DNA of 64,000 nt from Pseudomonas sp. Irchel 3A7 (lineage in GTDB: Bacteria; Pseudomonadota; Gammaproteobacteria; Pseudomonadales; Pseudomonadaceae). This document shows positions 24,549 to 33,650 of this stretch, piece after piece. The DNA is taken from NCBI RefSeq assembly GCF_900187565.1, contig NZ_FYED01000014.1:1-64000 (forward strand). The letters run 5' to 3'. Numbering within the stretch: the stretch's first letter is position 1; each line of letters begins with the position of its first letter. Below the pieces are notes generated by a model. That model worked only from the letters and a program-made list of their open reading frames with translations, did no database searches and had not been told where the DNA came from. The position numbers were made by a program, and so were the translations under genes.

Positions 24549-27466
24549 CAGACGGCCTCCTTGATGGCGAGGGGTTTGGGTTGGGCGGCGGTCTTGTGAC
24601 CCCGGACCGATTGGTGGGCGAGGGCGGTGAGGATCAGCAGCGTCGAACCGACCACCACCGAGTACACGCCGACGTCGAAGAACAGCGCGCTGGCCAGGTG
24701 GATGTCGCCCAGCAACGGCAAGTGGAAATGCCAGGTGTGGGTGGTCAGGAACGGATAGCCGACCACCATCGCACCGACGCCGGTGACCGTGGCGAACACC
24801 AGGCCGGTGCTCATCCAGCGCAATGGTCGCAGGCTTATCTGCGCCTCGACCCACTGGGTGCCGGCCACCATGTATTGCAGGATGAACGCCACCGACATCA
24901 CCAGCCCCGCGACGAAACCGCCGCCGGGTTGGTTATGGCCGCGCATGAACAGGTAGAACGACACCACCAGGGCAATCGGCAACAGCAGGCGCACCAGCAC
25001 CGCCGGGACCATCATGAAACCCAGCGCGGTATCGCTGGCGTGACGCGGGTTGACCAGGTCGGTGACCACGTCGGGCGCCAGCAAGCGCTGCTGGGCCGGC
25101 AACTGCATGCTTTCTTTCGGCGGGCGGAAACGGCGCAACAGGGCGAATACGGTAAGCGCCACCGCCGCCAGCACGGTGATTTCGCCGAGGGTGTCGAAGC
25201 CGCGGAAGTCCACCAGCATCACGTTGACCACGTTGCTGCCACCGCCTTCGGGCAGGGCACGGCTCAGGTAAAAGGAGGAAATGTCGTTCGGCGTCTGGCG
25301 CGTCAGCATCGCGTAGGACAGCAACGCCATGCCGCCGCCGACCACGGTCGACAGCAGCAAGTCGCGGATCCGCCGGATACGAGCCTTGCGCAGGCTGCTC
25401 GGCAATGGCGAGACCTCTTCGATCCGTCGCGGCAGCCAGCGCAATCCCAGCAGGATCAGGATCGTGGTCACCACTTCGACCACCAGTTGCGTCAGGGCCA
25501 GGTCCGGCGCCGAGAACCAGACGAAGGTCACGCAGGTCATCAGGCCGCAGACGCTGACCATGGTCAGGGCGGCGAGACGGTGGTACTTGGCCTGCCAGGC
25601 GGCACCCAGGGCGCAGGCAATCGCCAACAGCCACAGGATGACAAACACGATCGAGCCCGGAATTTTCGGCCGGTCGCCCCAGCTCAAATGGCTGTGCAGC
25701 ATCGGGATCAGCCCGGCCAGCACGGCGGCGAGCACCATCAGGAACAGTTGGGTTTGCAGGCGCCGGGTGCTGATCCGCCGCTCCAGGCGTCGGGCCAGGT
25801 GCATCTTGATCACCAGGCTGCGCTCGAACAGACGCTTGCCGTTGAAGCGGCCAATCAGCGGCGGGTAGTGGAAGCGCCCGCGCTTGAGTTGTTTACGCAG
25901 CAGCAGGTACAGCACGATGCCGCCGGACATGGCGATCAGGCTCATGATCATCGGCGCGTTCAAACCGTGCCAGATTGCCAGGCTGTACTCCGGCAACGTG
26001 CCGCCCACCACCGGCAGCGCGGCAGCGGCGAGCAAGGGGCCGACCACTTGTGCCGGGAAAATCCCCACCACCAGGCACGCGAATACCAGCAATTCGACCG
26101 GGGCGCGCATCCAGCGCGGCGGCTCGTGCGGGGTGTGGGGCAGGTCGGTGGCAGTCGGGCCGAAAAACACATCCACAGTGAAGCGCAGGGAATAGGCGAC
26201 GCTGAAGGTGCCGGCGATGGTTGCAACGATTGGCAAGGTCGCTTCGATCCAGGCCGTGGCGTTGATGAACACGGTTTCGGCGAAGAACATCTCTTTGGAC
26301 AGAAAGCCGTTGAGCAACGGCACGCCAGCCATCGAGGCGCTGGCGACCATGGCCAGAGTGGCGGTGAACGGAATCAGCTTGAACAGGCCATTGAGCCGGC
26401 GAATGTCGCGGGTGCCGCTTTCGTGGTCGATGATTCCGGCGGCCATGAACAGCGAGGCCTTGAACGTGGCGTGATTGAGAATGTGGAACACCGCGGCCAC
26501 CGCTGCCAGCGGACTGTTGAGGCCCAGCAGCAGGGTGATCAGGCCCAGGTGACTGATCGTCGAGTAGGCCAGCAGGCCCTTGAGGTCGTTCTGGAACATC
26601 GCGCAATAGGCGCCCAGCAACAGGGTGCAAGCCCCGGCGCCGCTGACGATGTAGAACCATTCTTCGCTGCCCGACAGCGACGGCCACAGCCGCGCCAGCA
26701 GGAATACCCCGGCTTTTACCATGGTCGCCGAGTGCAGATAGGCCGAGACAGGCGTCGGCGCGGCCATGGCGTGGGGCAGCCAGAAATGGAAGGGGAATTG
26801 TGCGCTTTTGCTCAGCGCGCCGATCAGGATCAGGGGCAGCAGGATGGGGTAGAGGGCGTGTGCGCGAATCAGGTCGCCGGCGGCCAGGACCTTGTCCAGG
26901 TCATAGCTGCCCACCACATGGCCAAGCAGCATGACCCCCGCCAGCAGGCACAACCCGCCGGCCCCGGTGACCATCAGCGCCATGTAGGCGCCGCGCCGGG
27001 CATCGGCGCGGTGGTGCCAGTAGCCGATCAACAGGAACGAGAAGAGGCTGGTCAGCTCCCAGAAAAACACGATCTGGATCAGGTTGCCGGAGATCACCAG
27101 CCCGAGCATGGCGCCCATGAACGCCAGGAAGAACGCGAAGAAGCGCGGCACTGGATCGTCCGGCGACATGTAGTAGCGGGCGTACAGCGACACCAGCGTG
27201 CCGATACCCAGCACCAGCATCGAGAACAGCCAGGCAAAGCCGTCCATGCGCAGGACGAAGTTCACGCCCAGGCTCGGCAGCCAGAAGAACTCTTCGCGGA
27301 TCACGCCGCCATCGGCGATTTGCGGGTACAGGAGGGCGACCTGGACGGTGCCGACCAGGGCAACCAGGCCCGCCAGGAGGGATTCGGTATTACGCGCGTT
27401 GTGTGGCAGCACGGCTGCCAGACAGCTGCCTAAAAAAGGCAGAAGCAGTAGAACTATCAGGGACAT
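24548..27466 (-). CDS. mrpA: Mrp antiporter subunit A fused to B
   Basis: 972 residues, about 20 membrane helices. The N-terminal NuoL-like part has FFWELTSLFSFLLIG (Glu at about 137) and GALSKSAQFPFHFWLP (Lys at about 220), the antiporter residues. A middle helical part follows. The last ~140 residues (LLLPIALVVSFYLFMRGHNQ, PGGGFVAGLVMSVAFILQYM) are the MrpB domain, so A and B are fused as in the PhaAB/ShaAB type, giving a six-gene operon. The complex exchanges Na+ or K+ for H+ at the inner membrane for alkali and salt tolerance. This is the first gene of the operon. Confidence 0.92.
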   Translation of the reverse strand: MSLIVLLLLPFLGSCLAAVLPHNARNTESLLAGLVALVGTVQVALLYPQIADGGVIREEFFWLPSLGVNFVLRMDGFAWLFSMLVLGIGTLVSLYARYYMSPDDPVPRFFAFFLAFMGAMLGLVISGNLIQIVFFWELTSLFSFLLIGYWHHRADARRGAYMALMVTGAGGLCLLAGVMLLGHVVGSYDLDKVLAAGDLIRAHALYPILLPLILIGALSKSAQFPFHFWLPHAMAAPTPVSAYLHSATMVKAGVFLLARLWPSLSGSEEWFYIVSGAGACTLLLGAYCAMFQNDLKGLLAYSTISHLGLITLLLGLNSPLAAVAAVFHILNHATFKASLFMAAGIIDHESGTRDIRRLNGLFKLIPFTATLAMVASASMAGVPLLNGFLSKEMFFAETVFINATAWIEATLPIVATIAGTFSVAYSLRFTVDVFFGPTATDLPHTPHEPPRWMRAPVELLVFACLVVGIFPAQVVGPLLAAAALPVVGGTLPEYSLAIWHGLNAPMIMSLIAMSGGIVLYLLLRKQLKRGRFHYPPLIGRFNGKRLFERSLVIKMHLARRLERRISTRRLQTQLFLMVLAAVLAGLIPMLHSHLSWGDRPKIPGSIVFVILWLLAIACALGAAWQAKYHRLAALTMVSVCGLMTCVTFVWFSAPDLALTQLVVEVVTTILILLGLRWLPRRIEEVSPLPSSLRKARIRRIRDLLLSTVVGGGMALLSYAMLTRQTPNDISSFYLSRALPEGGGSNVVNVMLVDFRGFDTLGEITVLAAVALTVFALLRRFRPPKESMQLPAQQRLLAPDVVTDLVNPRHASDTALGFMMVPAVLVRLLLPIALVVSFYLFMRGHNQPGGGFVAGLVMSVAFILQYMVAGTQWVEAQISLRPLRWMSTGLVFATVTGVGAMVVGYPFLTTHTWHFHLPLLGDIHLASALFFDVGVYSVVVGSTLLILTALAHQSVRGHKTAAQPKPLAIKEAV

Positions 27467-27616
27467 AGGCTTCTAATCTGCGGAAGTTTGTGAAGCATCA
27501 TACGTGCCAGCTCCCGGATCACCAAACGCCAAGCTGTCGCAGAATCCTACAAGGTAGATGGAAAAAGCCTGTTTAACATTGTTTCGGGAAGAGTGATTTT
27601 GCCTGTGCCGACACCA

Positions 27617-27704
27617 TCGCGGGCAAGCCCGCTCCCACAGTTTTGTGGTTGTACACAAAACCCATATACACCTTCAGACCCTGTGGGAGCGGGCTTGCCC
27701 GCGA
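27617..27704. repeat. Inverted REP pair (REPIN)
   Basis: TCGCGGGCAAGCCCGCTCCC and its inverted partner occupy the gap between the Mrp operon start and the EamA gene end. The promoter of the Mrp operon must lie between about 27470 and 27616. Confidence 0.9.
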
Positions 27705-27737
27705 TAGCAATTTTTCAAACACTGCAGATACCAAACC

Positions 27738-28673
27738 TTAACCTTCTACTTCGCGCTCCAGTTCTTCCTCCGTCGCGGCAACCTTACCCTTGGTCTTCAA
27801 CTCACTGACAATCACCGCCGCCACGATCAATCCCGCCCCCACCAACGCAATCGCCGGCAACCGCTCCCCGGCAATGCGCCCGACAATCCCGGCCCACACC
27901 GGCTCGCCGGCATAGATCAGGGTCGCGCGGGTTGGCGAGACGCTTTTCTGCGCCCAGTTCATCGCCACCTGGATCGCCGCACTGGCCGCGCCCAACCCCA
28001 GCGCACTGCACAACAGCAACCAGGAGAAGTCAGGAATGTGCTCCTGGGTCGGCACCACCATCAGGAACGACAGCAGCGACGTGACCGCCAGTTGCACCAC
28101 CGTCACCCGTTTCACATCGACCTGACCGGCAAAGTTGCTGATCAGGATGATCTCTGCGGCAATGGCGATGGCGCTGATCAGTGTGGCGATTTCACCGGGG
28201 CTGAAATTCAACGCCGCGCCGGAAGGCCCCGACAGCAGCATCAAACCGGTAAACGCCAGCATGATCCCGATGCTGGGCATCAAGCCCGGACGACGCCCCA
28301 GCACCAGCCATTGCAGCAACGGCACAAAAGGCACGTACAACGCGGTGATGAACGCTGACTGGCTGCTGGGAATGCTTTGCAGGCCGACGGTCTGCAAGCC
28401 GTAGCCGAGCATGATCGCCACGCCGATAAAGGCCCCGGCCTTGAGTTCGAACAAGGTCAGTTCCCGCAGGCTGCGCCAGGAAAACAGGGCGACGATGCTC
28501 GCGGCAGCGGCAAAGCGCAGGCCGACGAAAAACATCGGGCCGCTGACGGTCATCGCATGCTGGACCAGCAGAAAGGTCCCGCCCCAGACCATGGTGATCA
28601 ACACCAGCACGCACTCAGCCTTGCTGAGCCGCAGGAAACGGGAGGAAGCCTGGGGGGAGTTCACCGACGTCAT
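27738..28673 (-). CDS. EamA-family (DMT) exporter
   Basis: About 311 residues from the ATG at 28673. Ten helices in two EamA repeats: LVLITMVWGGTFLLVQHAMT opens the first; LLLCSALGLGAASAAIQVAM and LIYAGEPVWAGIVGRIAGE mark the second. DMT proteins export amino acids, nucleosides or other small metabolites. The open frame runs back into the divergent regulator gene, but only this start makes a normal-length protein. The XRE-cupin regulator on the other strand probably controls it. Confidence 0.85.
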   Translation of the reverse strand: MTSVNSPQASSRFLRLSKAECVLVLITMVWGGTFLLVQHAMTVSGPMFFVGLRFAAAASIVALFSWRSLRELTLFELKAGAFIGVAIMLGYGLQTVGLQSIPSSQSAFITALYVPFVPLLQWLVLGRRPGLMPSIGIMLAFTGLMLLSGPSGAALNFSPGEIATLISAIAIAAEIILISNFAGQVDVKRVTVVQLAVTSLLSFLMVVPTQEHIPDFSWLLLCSALGLGAASAAIQVAMNWAQKSVSPTRATLIYAGEPVWAGIVGRIAGERLPAIALVGAGLIVAAVIVSELKTKGKVAATEEELEREVEG

Positions 28674-28720
28674 GATCTTGCACACTATTTGAGGGGGACG
28701 CACAATGCGCCCGAAGTTGG

Positions 28721-28732
28721 GCAGTATACTGC
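28721..28732. promoter_or_regulatory. Perfect palindrome GCAGTATACTGC in a divergent promoter region
   Basis: The 84-base gap between the EamA gene and the XRE-cupin gene holds this 12-base perfect palindrome. It also carries a pair of related inverted boxes: GCACACTATTTG at 28680 and the reverse complement of CAATATAGTGCA at 28751. These suit binding by the XRE-cupin dimer and would give coupled control of both genes. Confidence 0.5.
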
Positions 28733-28757
28733 GCAACACCACCAAGTGAGCAATATA

Positions 28758-29321
28758 GTGCACAAAGATTCCACGCAACGGGCTTCGGTCCTTCAGCACG
28801 TCAGCCAGAACGTTCGCCGTTTGCGCCATGCCGCCGATATGAGCCAGACCGCCCTGGCGGAGAAGTCCGGGGTCAGCCGCCGCATGCTGGTGGCCATCGA
28901 GGCCGGCGAAAAGAACGTCAGCCTGACCACCCTCGACCGCGTGGCCGAGGCGCTGGACGTAGCCTTCAGCGACCTGATCCAGGCCCCGGAAGTGCGCGAC
29001 CACAGCCGCATCAACGAACTGGCCTGGGCCGGCACGATCCCCGGCAGCAAGGCGGTATTGCTGGCCAAGGCCAACGCGACCCGGGAAGTCGAACTCTGGG
29101 AATGGCGCCTCGAACCCGGCGAGCACTACCCTTCGGAGCCTGATGCCGATGGCTGGAGCGAACAGTTTTATGTCTTCGAAGGCTGCCTGACCCTGATGGT
29201 CGGCGACGTGCCCCACCGCATCAGCGCCGGCGAGTTCTTCATGTTCGCCAGCAACCAGCCGCATTCCTATCGCAACGATGGGCCGGTGGCGGTGCGCTTT
29301 GTGCGCAACGTGGTGATCTGA
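28758..29321 (+). CDS. XRE regulator with C-terminal cupin domain
   Basis: About 187 residues, started at GTG 28758 (reads MHKDSTQRASVLQHV). The HTH is NVRRLRHAADMSQTALAEKS, GVSRRMLVAIEAGEKNVSLT. The cupin spans about residues 90-185 with WRLEPGEHYPSEPDADGW, EQFYVFEGCLTLMVGD and FFMFASNQPHSYRN. Such proteins bind a small ligand in the cupin and usually regulate a transporter or catabolic gene next door, here the divergent EamA exporter. It could also affect the sulfur-scavenging cluster downstream; that is speculation. Confidence 0.85.
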   Translation: MHKDSTQRASVLQHVSQNVRRLRHAADMSQTALAEKSGVSRRMLVAIEAGEKNVSLTTLDRVAEALDVAFSDLIQAPEVRDHSRINELAWAGTIPGSKAVLLAKANATREVELWEWRLEPGEHYPSEPDADGWSEQFYVFEGCLTLMVGDVPHRISAGEFFMFASNQPHSYRNDGPVAVRFVRNVVI

Positions 29322-29424
29322 AGTGTTGGTCGATCAACACTGGATAAACACTTTGCTGTTCTAGACCTGTAAGGCTTTCTTGGATGATTCGCTAACTATC
29401 TGATAAATAACGAATTAAATTTCA

Positions 29425-29438
29425 GGCACGACTCCTGC
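29425..29438 (+). promoter_or_regulatory. Candidate sigma-54 promoter (-24 GG / -12 GC)
   Basis: AGGCACGACTCCTGCAAAA has the GG and GC dinucleotides exactly ten bases apart and the GGCACG block of the RpoN consensus; the -12 side is CTGC rather than TTGC. It lies about 40 bases before the SfnB start. In Pseudomonas, sfn sulfone genes are driven by RpoN with SfnR-type activators, so the match fits the gene it precedes. No -24/-12 match of this quality precedes the ABC operon. Confidence 0.55.
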
Positions 29439-29478
29439 AAAAGCTCTGGTGCATTCACCCAGAACCCGGAGTCGGCCC

Positions 29479-30681
29479 ATGACAACCCCAGCCCAATCCA
29501 CCCGCACTGCCCATGTGATCCGCTCGGATGCGGAAGCGATTGCCGTCGCCCACAAGCTGGCGGCGCGTTTCGCCGTCGACGCCAGCTTGCGAGATCGCGA
29601 GCGCCGATTGCCGGTCGACGAGCTTGACGAGTTCTCCGCCAGCGGCCTCTGGGGTATCACCATTCCGAAGGCTTACGGCGGCGCCGGAGTGTCGTATGTG
29701 ACCGTCGCCGAAGTGATCAAGATCATTTCCGCCGCCGACTCGTCCCTCGGCCAGATCCCGCAAAACCACCTGGGTGTGCTCGACATCCTCCTGCAGACCG
29801 CCACCGAGGAGCAGAAGCAGTACTACTTCGGCAAAGTCTTGCAGGGATACCGTTTTGGTAATGCCTTCTCCGAATCGAAAAGCAAAAACGCCGGGGCTTT
29901 CGAAACCCGCATCCGCTTCAACGACGGCACCGCGCAAATCGACGGCGAGAAGTTCTACTGCACCGGTGCCTTGTTTGCGCACATCGTGCCGGCGGTGGCG
30001 GTCAATGAACACAACCAGGCGTTCATTGCCTTCATCGAGCGCGACAACCCCGGTTTGACCGTGATCGACAGCTGGGACGGTTTCGGCCAACGCACCACCG
30101 CCAGCGGCGGCGTGACCCTGAACGCGGTCCGGGTTCCGCTCAGTGCGGTAATCCCGGCGCACAAGGCCTTTGATGAGCCGACCGCCGACGGCCCGATCTC
30201 GCAAATCATCCAGGCCGCCGTAGACACCGGCATTGCCGTCGGTGCCCTGGAAGAAACCAAGCGCTACGCCCGTGAAGCGCGGCCATGGATCGACAGTCAG
30301 CAGGATCACGGGTGGCAGGACCCGTTCAGCATAGCTGCCATCGGCGATCTGGAATGGCGGGTCCACGGCACCGAAGCAATCCTGAAAAAGGCCGGCCAGG
30401 CCATCGACGCTGCGTTGCAAGAGGCCAATGAAGACACCGTGGCCCATGCCTCGGTGGTGGTGGCCCAGGCCAAGGTCTTGTCTGCCGAGATCGCTTTGCT
30501 CGCCAGCAGCAAGCTGTTCGAACTGGCCGGCACCCGCTCGGTGTCGGGCAAGTACAACCTCGACCGCCACTGGCGCAACGCCCGGACTCACACCCTGCAC
30601 GACCCCGCGCGCTGGAAATTCCATCTGATCGGTAACTACCTGCTCAACGGCGTGAAGCCCGCGCGCCACGCCTGGAACTGA
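29479..30681 (+). CDS. sfnB: SfnB-like sulfur-acquisition flavoprotein (acyl-CoA-dehydrogenase fold)
   Basis: About 400 residues from the ATG at 29479. Family features: GLWGITIPKAYGGAGVSYVT, SLGQIPQNHLGVLDIL, GNAFSESKSKNAGAFETRI, and the C-terminal NLDRHWRNARTHTLHDPARW followed by KFHLIGNYLLNG. Members of the SfnB/DszC group are flavin-dependent enzymes that resemble acyl-CoA dehydrogenases and take part in using organosulfur compounds such as sulfones when sulfate is scarce. It heads a three-gene operon with a DszA-family enzyme, and a sigma-54 promoter candidate precedes it. The actual substrate is not known. Confidence 0.85.
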   Translation: MTTPAQSTRTAHVIRSDAEAIAVAHKLAARFAVDASLRDRERRLPVDELDEFSASGLWGITIPKAYGGAGVSYVTVAEVIKIISAADSSLGQIPQNHLGVLDILLQTATEEQKQYYFGKVLQGYRFGNAFSESKSKNAGAFETRIRFNDGTAQIDGEKFYCTGALFAHIVPAVAVNEHNQAFIAFIERDNPGLTVIDSWDGFGQRTTASGGVTLNAVRVPLSAVIPAHKAFDEPTADGPISQIIQAAVDTGIAVGALEETKRYAREARPWIDSQQDHGWQDPFSIAAIGDLEWRVHGTEAILKKAGQAIDAALQEANEDTVAHASVVVAQAKVLSAEIALLASSKLFELAGTRSVSGKYNLDRHWRNARTHTLHDPARWKFHLIGNYLLNGVKPARHAWN

Positions 30682-30691
30682 GGAGCTCCCC

Positions 30692-31141
30692 ATGAACGCC
30701 TTGACCCAACCCATAGCCGCCGGACAGCCCCTGGCGAAAAGTCAGCACGACTTGCACAACGCCCGCAGTTTGCTCGATGCGACCCTGCGGTTCGTTCGCC
30801 AGCACACTCAGGCCACGGATGACCCTTACGTGATCAGCCGTTTCGGCGACTTGCAGATCCGCGTCGAGGTGGCCGCCGCGCTGCTGGAGCGCGCCGAAGC
30901 ATTTCTGGCCGGTCAGCAGGACGATATTGAAACCAGCATCGCCATCGCCGAATCCCATCTGGCCAGCTTTGATGCCCTGAGCACCGTCAGTGACGCCGAA
31001 TTCGAACTCACCGGCCAGCGCACCGCGTTGCCCGGTTCGCTGGACGATCCGCTGCGCTGGAAACTTCACTTGATCGGCAACTTCCGCCTCAACGGCATTC
31101 ATCCGCCCATTTTTCCTGCCTCTGTAAAGGGAGCCATTTGA
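30692..31141 (+). CDS. Half-size acyl-CoA-dehydrogenase-like protein
   Basis: 149 residues with only a four-helix-bundle-like region: KSQHDLHNARSLLDATLRFV, DLQIRVEVAAALLERAEAFL, and the end DDPLRWKLHLIGNFRLNGIH. The end closely parallels the SfnB C-terminus (RWKFHLIGNYLLNG), so it corresponds to the C-terminal domain of that family without the flavin-binding N-terminal and middle domains. It is translated just after sfnB and its stop overlaps the next ATG (TGATG). It may be a structural partner of SfnB, or a shrunken paralogue. Confidence 0.65.
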   Translation: MNALTQPIAAGQPLAKSQHDLHNARSLLDATLRFVRQHTQATDDPYVISRFGDLQIRVEVAAALLERAEAFLAGQQDDIETSIAIAESHLASFDALSTVSDAEFELTGQRTALPGSLDDPLRWKLHLIGNFRLNGIHPPIFPASVKGAI

Positions 31142-32544
31142 TGGCCCGTGAAATTCGTCTCAACGCTTTTGACATGAACTGCGTCGGCCACCAGTCGCCG
31201 GGGCTGTGGGCGCATCCACGGGATCGCTCGTGGCAATACAAGGATCTGGAGTATTGGACTGATCTGGCGAAGATCCTTGAACGGGGCAAGTTCGACGGTT
31301 TGTTCATCGCCGATGTGCTGGGTATCTACGACGTCTACAACGGCAATGGCGATGCGGCGATTCGTCAGGCGGCGCAGGTGCCGGTCAACGATCCGCTGCA
31401 ATTGATCCCGCCGATGGCGCTGGTCACCGAGCATTTGGGATTTGGCCTGACCGCGTCGCTGTCGTTCGAGCATCCGTACCCGTTCGCCCGGCGCCTGTCG
31501 ACCCTTGACCACCTGACCAAGGGCCGTGCCGGCTGGAACATCGTCACTTCCTACCTCGAGAGCGGCGCGAAGAACCTCGGGCAGAAAACCCAGACCGAAC
31601 ACGATGCCCGTTACGACTTCGCCGAGGAGTACCTGGAGGTTTGCTACAAGCTGTGGGAAGGCAGCTGGGAAGAGGGTGCAATCCTGCGCGACCGTGAACG
31701 TCGGGTGTTCAGCGACCCGAGCAAAATCCATGAGATCCGGCACCTCGGCAAGCACTTCCAGGTGCCGGGCATTCACCTGTGCGAACCCTCGCCGCAACGC
31801 ACCCCGGTGCTCTACCAGGCCGGTGCGTCGAGCCGAGGCAAGCAGTTCGCCGCCGAACATGCCGAGTGCGTATTCGTCGCTGCGCCGTCGAAAGTGCTGT
31901 TGAAGAAGACCGTCGCGGACATCCGTCGCCGCGCGGCAGAGGCCGGGCGCGATCCGTCGAAGATCCTGATCTTCAACCTGCAAACGGTGATCCTCGGCGA
32001 GACCGATGCCAAGGCGAAAGCCAAGTTCGAGGAATACAAGACCTGGGTCAGCTACGAAGGCGCCATGGCGTTGATCTCGGGCTGGACAGGGATCGATTTC
32101 AGCCAGTTTAAGCCGGATGAGCCGCTCAAGCATGTGCACACCAACGCCATTCAGTCGGCGGTCGAGGCGTTCTCCACAGCGGATCCGAACAAGGTCTGGA
32201 CGCCTAACGAACTGGCGGACTGGGTGGGCATCGGCGGTTTCGGCCCGTTGTTTGTCGGCAGCCCGGAAACCGTCGCGGATCTGTTGCAGGAATGGGTTGA
32301 GGAGACCGATGTGGACGGCTTCAACCTGGCCTACGCACTGACCCACGAAACCTTCATCGATGCCGTGGAACTGCTGGTGCCGGAGTTGCAGAAGCGCGGG
32401 GTGTACAAGACCGAATATGCACCGGGGACCTTGCGCGAGAAGTTGTTCGGGGAAGGGGCGAGATTGCCCCAGATACATCCGGGCAGTGGCTATCGCGATC
32501 TGGCGGGGTTGCGGCAGCAGGAGAAGAAAGCGGTGTCTGCCTGA
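31141..32544 (+). CDS. FMN-dependent monooxygenase, NtaA/SnaA/DszA family
   Basis: About 467 residues of a TIM-barrel luciferase-like monooxygenase: REIRLNAFDMNCVGHQSPGL, FDGLFIADVLGIYDVY, GLTASLSFEHPYPFARRLST, LDHLTKGRAGWNIVTSYLES (family hallmark), and RTPVLYQAGASSRGKQFAAE. The family uses FMNH2 from a separate reductase to oxidise sulfones, chelators or similar compounds. With SfnB in the same operon, a C-S bond cleavage role is likely. No flavin reductase gene is in the cluster, so it must borrow one. A good ribosome site (AAAGGGAG) precedes the ATG. Confidence 0.85.
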   Translation: MAREIRLNAFDMNCVGHQSPGLWAHPRDRSWQYKDLEYWTDLAKILERGKFDGLFIADVLGIYDVYNGNGDAAIRQAAQVPVNDPLQLIPPMALVTEHLGFGLTASLSFEHPYPFARRLSTLDHLTKGRAGWNIVTSYLESGAKNLGQKTQTEHDARYDFAEEYLEVCYKLWEGSWEEGAILRDRERRVFSDPSKIHEIRHLGKHFQVPGIHLCEPSPQRTPVLYQAGASSRGKQFAAEHAECVFVAAPSKVLLKKTVADIRRRAAEAGRDPSKILIFNLQTVILGETDAKAKAKFEEYKTWVSYEGAMALISGWTGIDFSQFKPDEPLKHVHTNAIQSAVEAFSTADPNKVWTPNELADWVGIGGFGPLFVGSPETVADLLQEWVEETDVDGFNLAYALTHETFIDAVELLVPELQKRGVYKTEYAPGTLREKLFGEGARLPQIHPGSGYRDLAGLRQQEKKAVSA

Positions 32545-32561
32545 ATCCAGCACATGCCCCC

Positions 32562-33588
32562 GTGGGAGCGAGCCTGCTCGCGAAGGCGGTGTAGCGGTCA
32601 ATGAAGATGTTGAAAGTGATGGCCTCTTCGCGAGCAGGCTCGCTCCCACAGGGGCGCGCAGTCGTTCACAAGTTTGGCGTCTATCGCCATTCATTGTGGG
32701 AGCGAGCCTGCTCGCGAAAGCGGTGTGTCAGTCAGTGAAGATGTTGAATGTGATGGCCTCTTCGCGAGCGGGCTCGCTCCCACAGGGGGGCGCAGTCGTT
32801 TACAAGTTTTGCGTTTATCGCCATTCATTGTGGGAGCGAGCCTGCTCGCGAAAGCGGTTTAGCGGTCAATGAAGATGTTGAAAGTGATGGCCTCTTCGCG
32901 ATCAGGCTCGCTCCCACAGGGGCGCGCAGTCATTCACAGGTTTGGCGTCTATCGCCATTGATTGTGGGAGCGAGCCTGCTCGCGAAAGCGGTGTGTCAGT
33001 CAGTGAAGATGTTGAATGTGATGGCCTCTTCGCGAGCGGGCTCGCTCCCACAGGGGGGCGCAGTCGTTTACAAGTTTTGCGTTTATCGCCATTGATTGTG
33101 GGAGCGAGCCTGCTCGCGAAGGCGGTGTAGCGGTCAATGAAGATGTTGAATGTGATGGCCTCTTCGCGAGCGGGCTCGCTCCCACAGGGGGGCGCAGTCA
33201 TTCACAGGTTTTGCGTTTATCGCCATTCATTGTGGGAGCGAGCCTGCTCGCGAAAGCGGTGTGTCAGTCAGTGAAGATGTTGAAAGTGATGGCCTCTTCG
33301 CGATCAGGCTCGCTCCCACAGGGGCGCGCAGTCGTTCACAAGTTTGGCGTTTATCGCCATTCATTGTGGGAGCGAGCCTGCTCGCGAAAGCGGTGTGTCA
33401 GTCAGTGAAGATGTTGAATGTGATGGCCTCTTCGCGAGCGGGCTCGCTCCCACAGGGGCGCGCAGTCGTTCACAAGTTTGGCGTCTATCGCCATTGATTG
33501 TGGGAGCGAGCCTGCTCGCGAAGGTGGTGTAGCGGTCAATGAAGATGTTGAAAGTGATGGCCTCTTCGCGAGCAGGCTCGCTCCCACA
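32562..33588. repeat. Tandem array of eight 134-bp REPIN units
   Basis: GTGGGAGCGAGCCTGCTCGC begins at 32562, 32696, 32830, 32964, 33098, 33232, 33366 and 33500: exactly 134 bases apart with no indel. Each unit has a REP, a short spacer (GAAGATGTTGAA and a TGATGGCCTC run), an inverted REP, and a ~43-base linker (ending ATCGCCATTCATT or ATCGCCATTGATT). The eighth stops after its inverted REP. Bases vary at fixed positions (AGCGGTCAATG versus GTCAGTCAGTG; GCGAGCAGG, GCGAGCGGG or GCGATCAGG) in mosaic combinations. The array lies between the monooxygenase operon and the ABC operon. Open frames across it are repeat translations. Confidence 0.95.
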
Positions 33589-33650
33589 ATGCATAGATCA
33601 CAGCCCAGCGGACCACCGCACGCTTTTGCCCATGAACAGGAGGTCAATCC

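Noticed and set aside
24581..27433. A 950-codon open frame on the plus strand opposite subunit A of the antiporter
   Set aside because: It mirrors the GC-biased third codon positions of mrpA; composition is Gln/His/Arg-rich and has no domain. The true protein is on the minus strand.
31099..32694. A 531-codon minus-strand frame opposite the DszA-family gene
   Set aside because: It is antisense to a recognisable enzyme and its start region is translated REP sequence.
32562..33588. Possible CRISPR array
   Set aside because: The unit is 134 bases, the supposed spacers are also repeated, and there are no cas genes; it is a REPIN tandem array.
32360..33594. Short open frames in the REPIN array (peptides with GSEPARE, LFASRLAPT, IVGASLLAK)
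   Set aside because: These peptides recur wherever REPs occur and are translations of the repeat in different frames.
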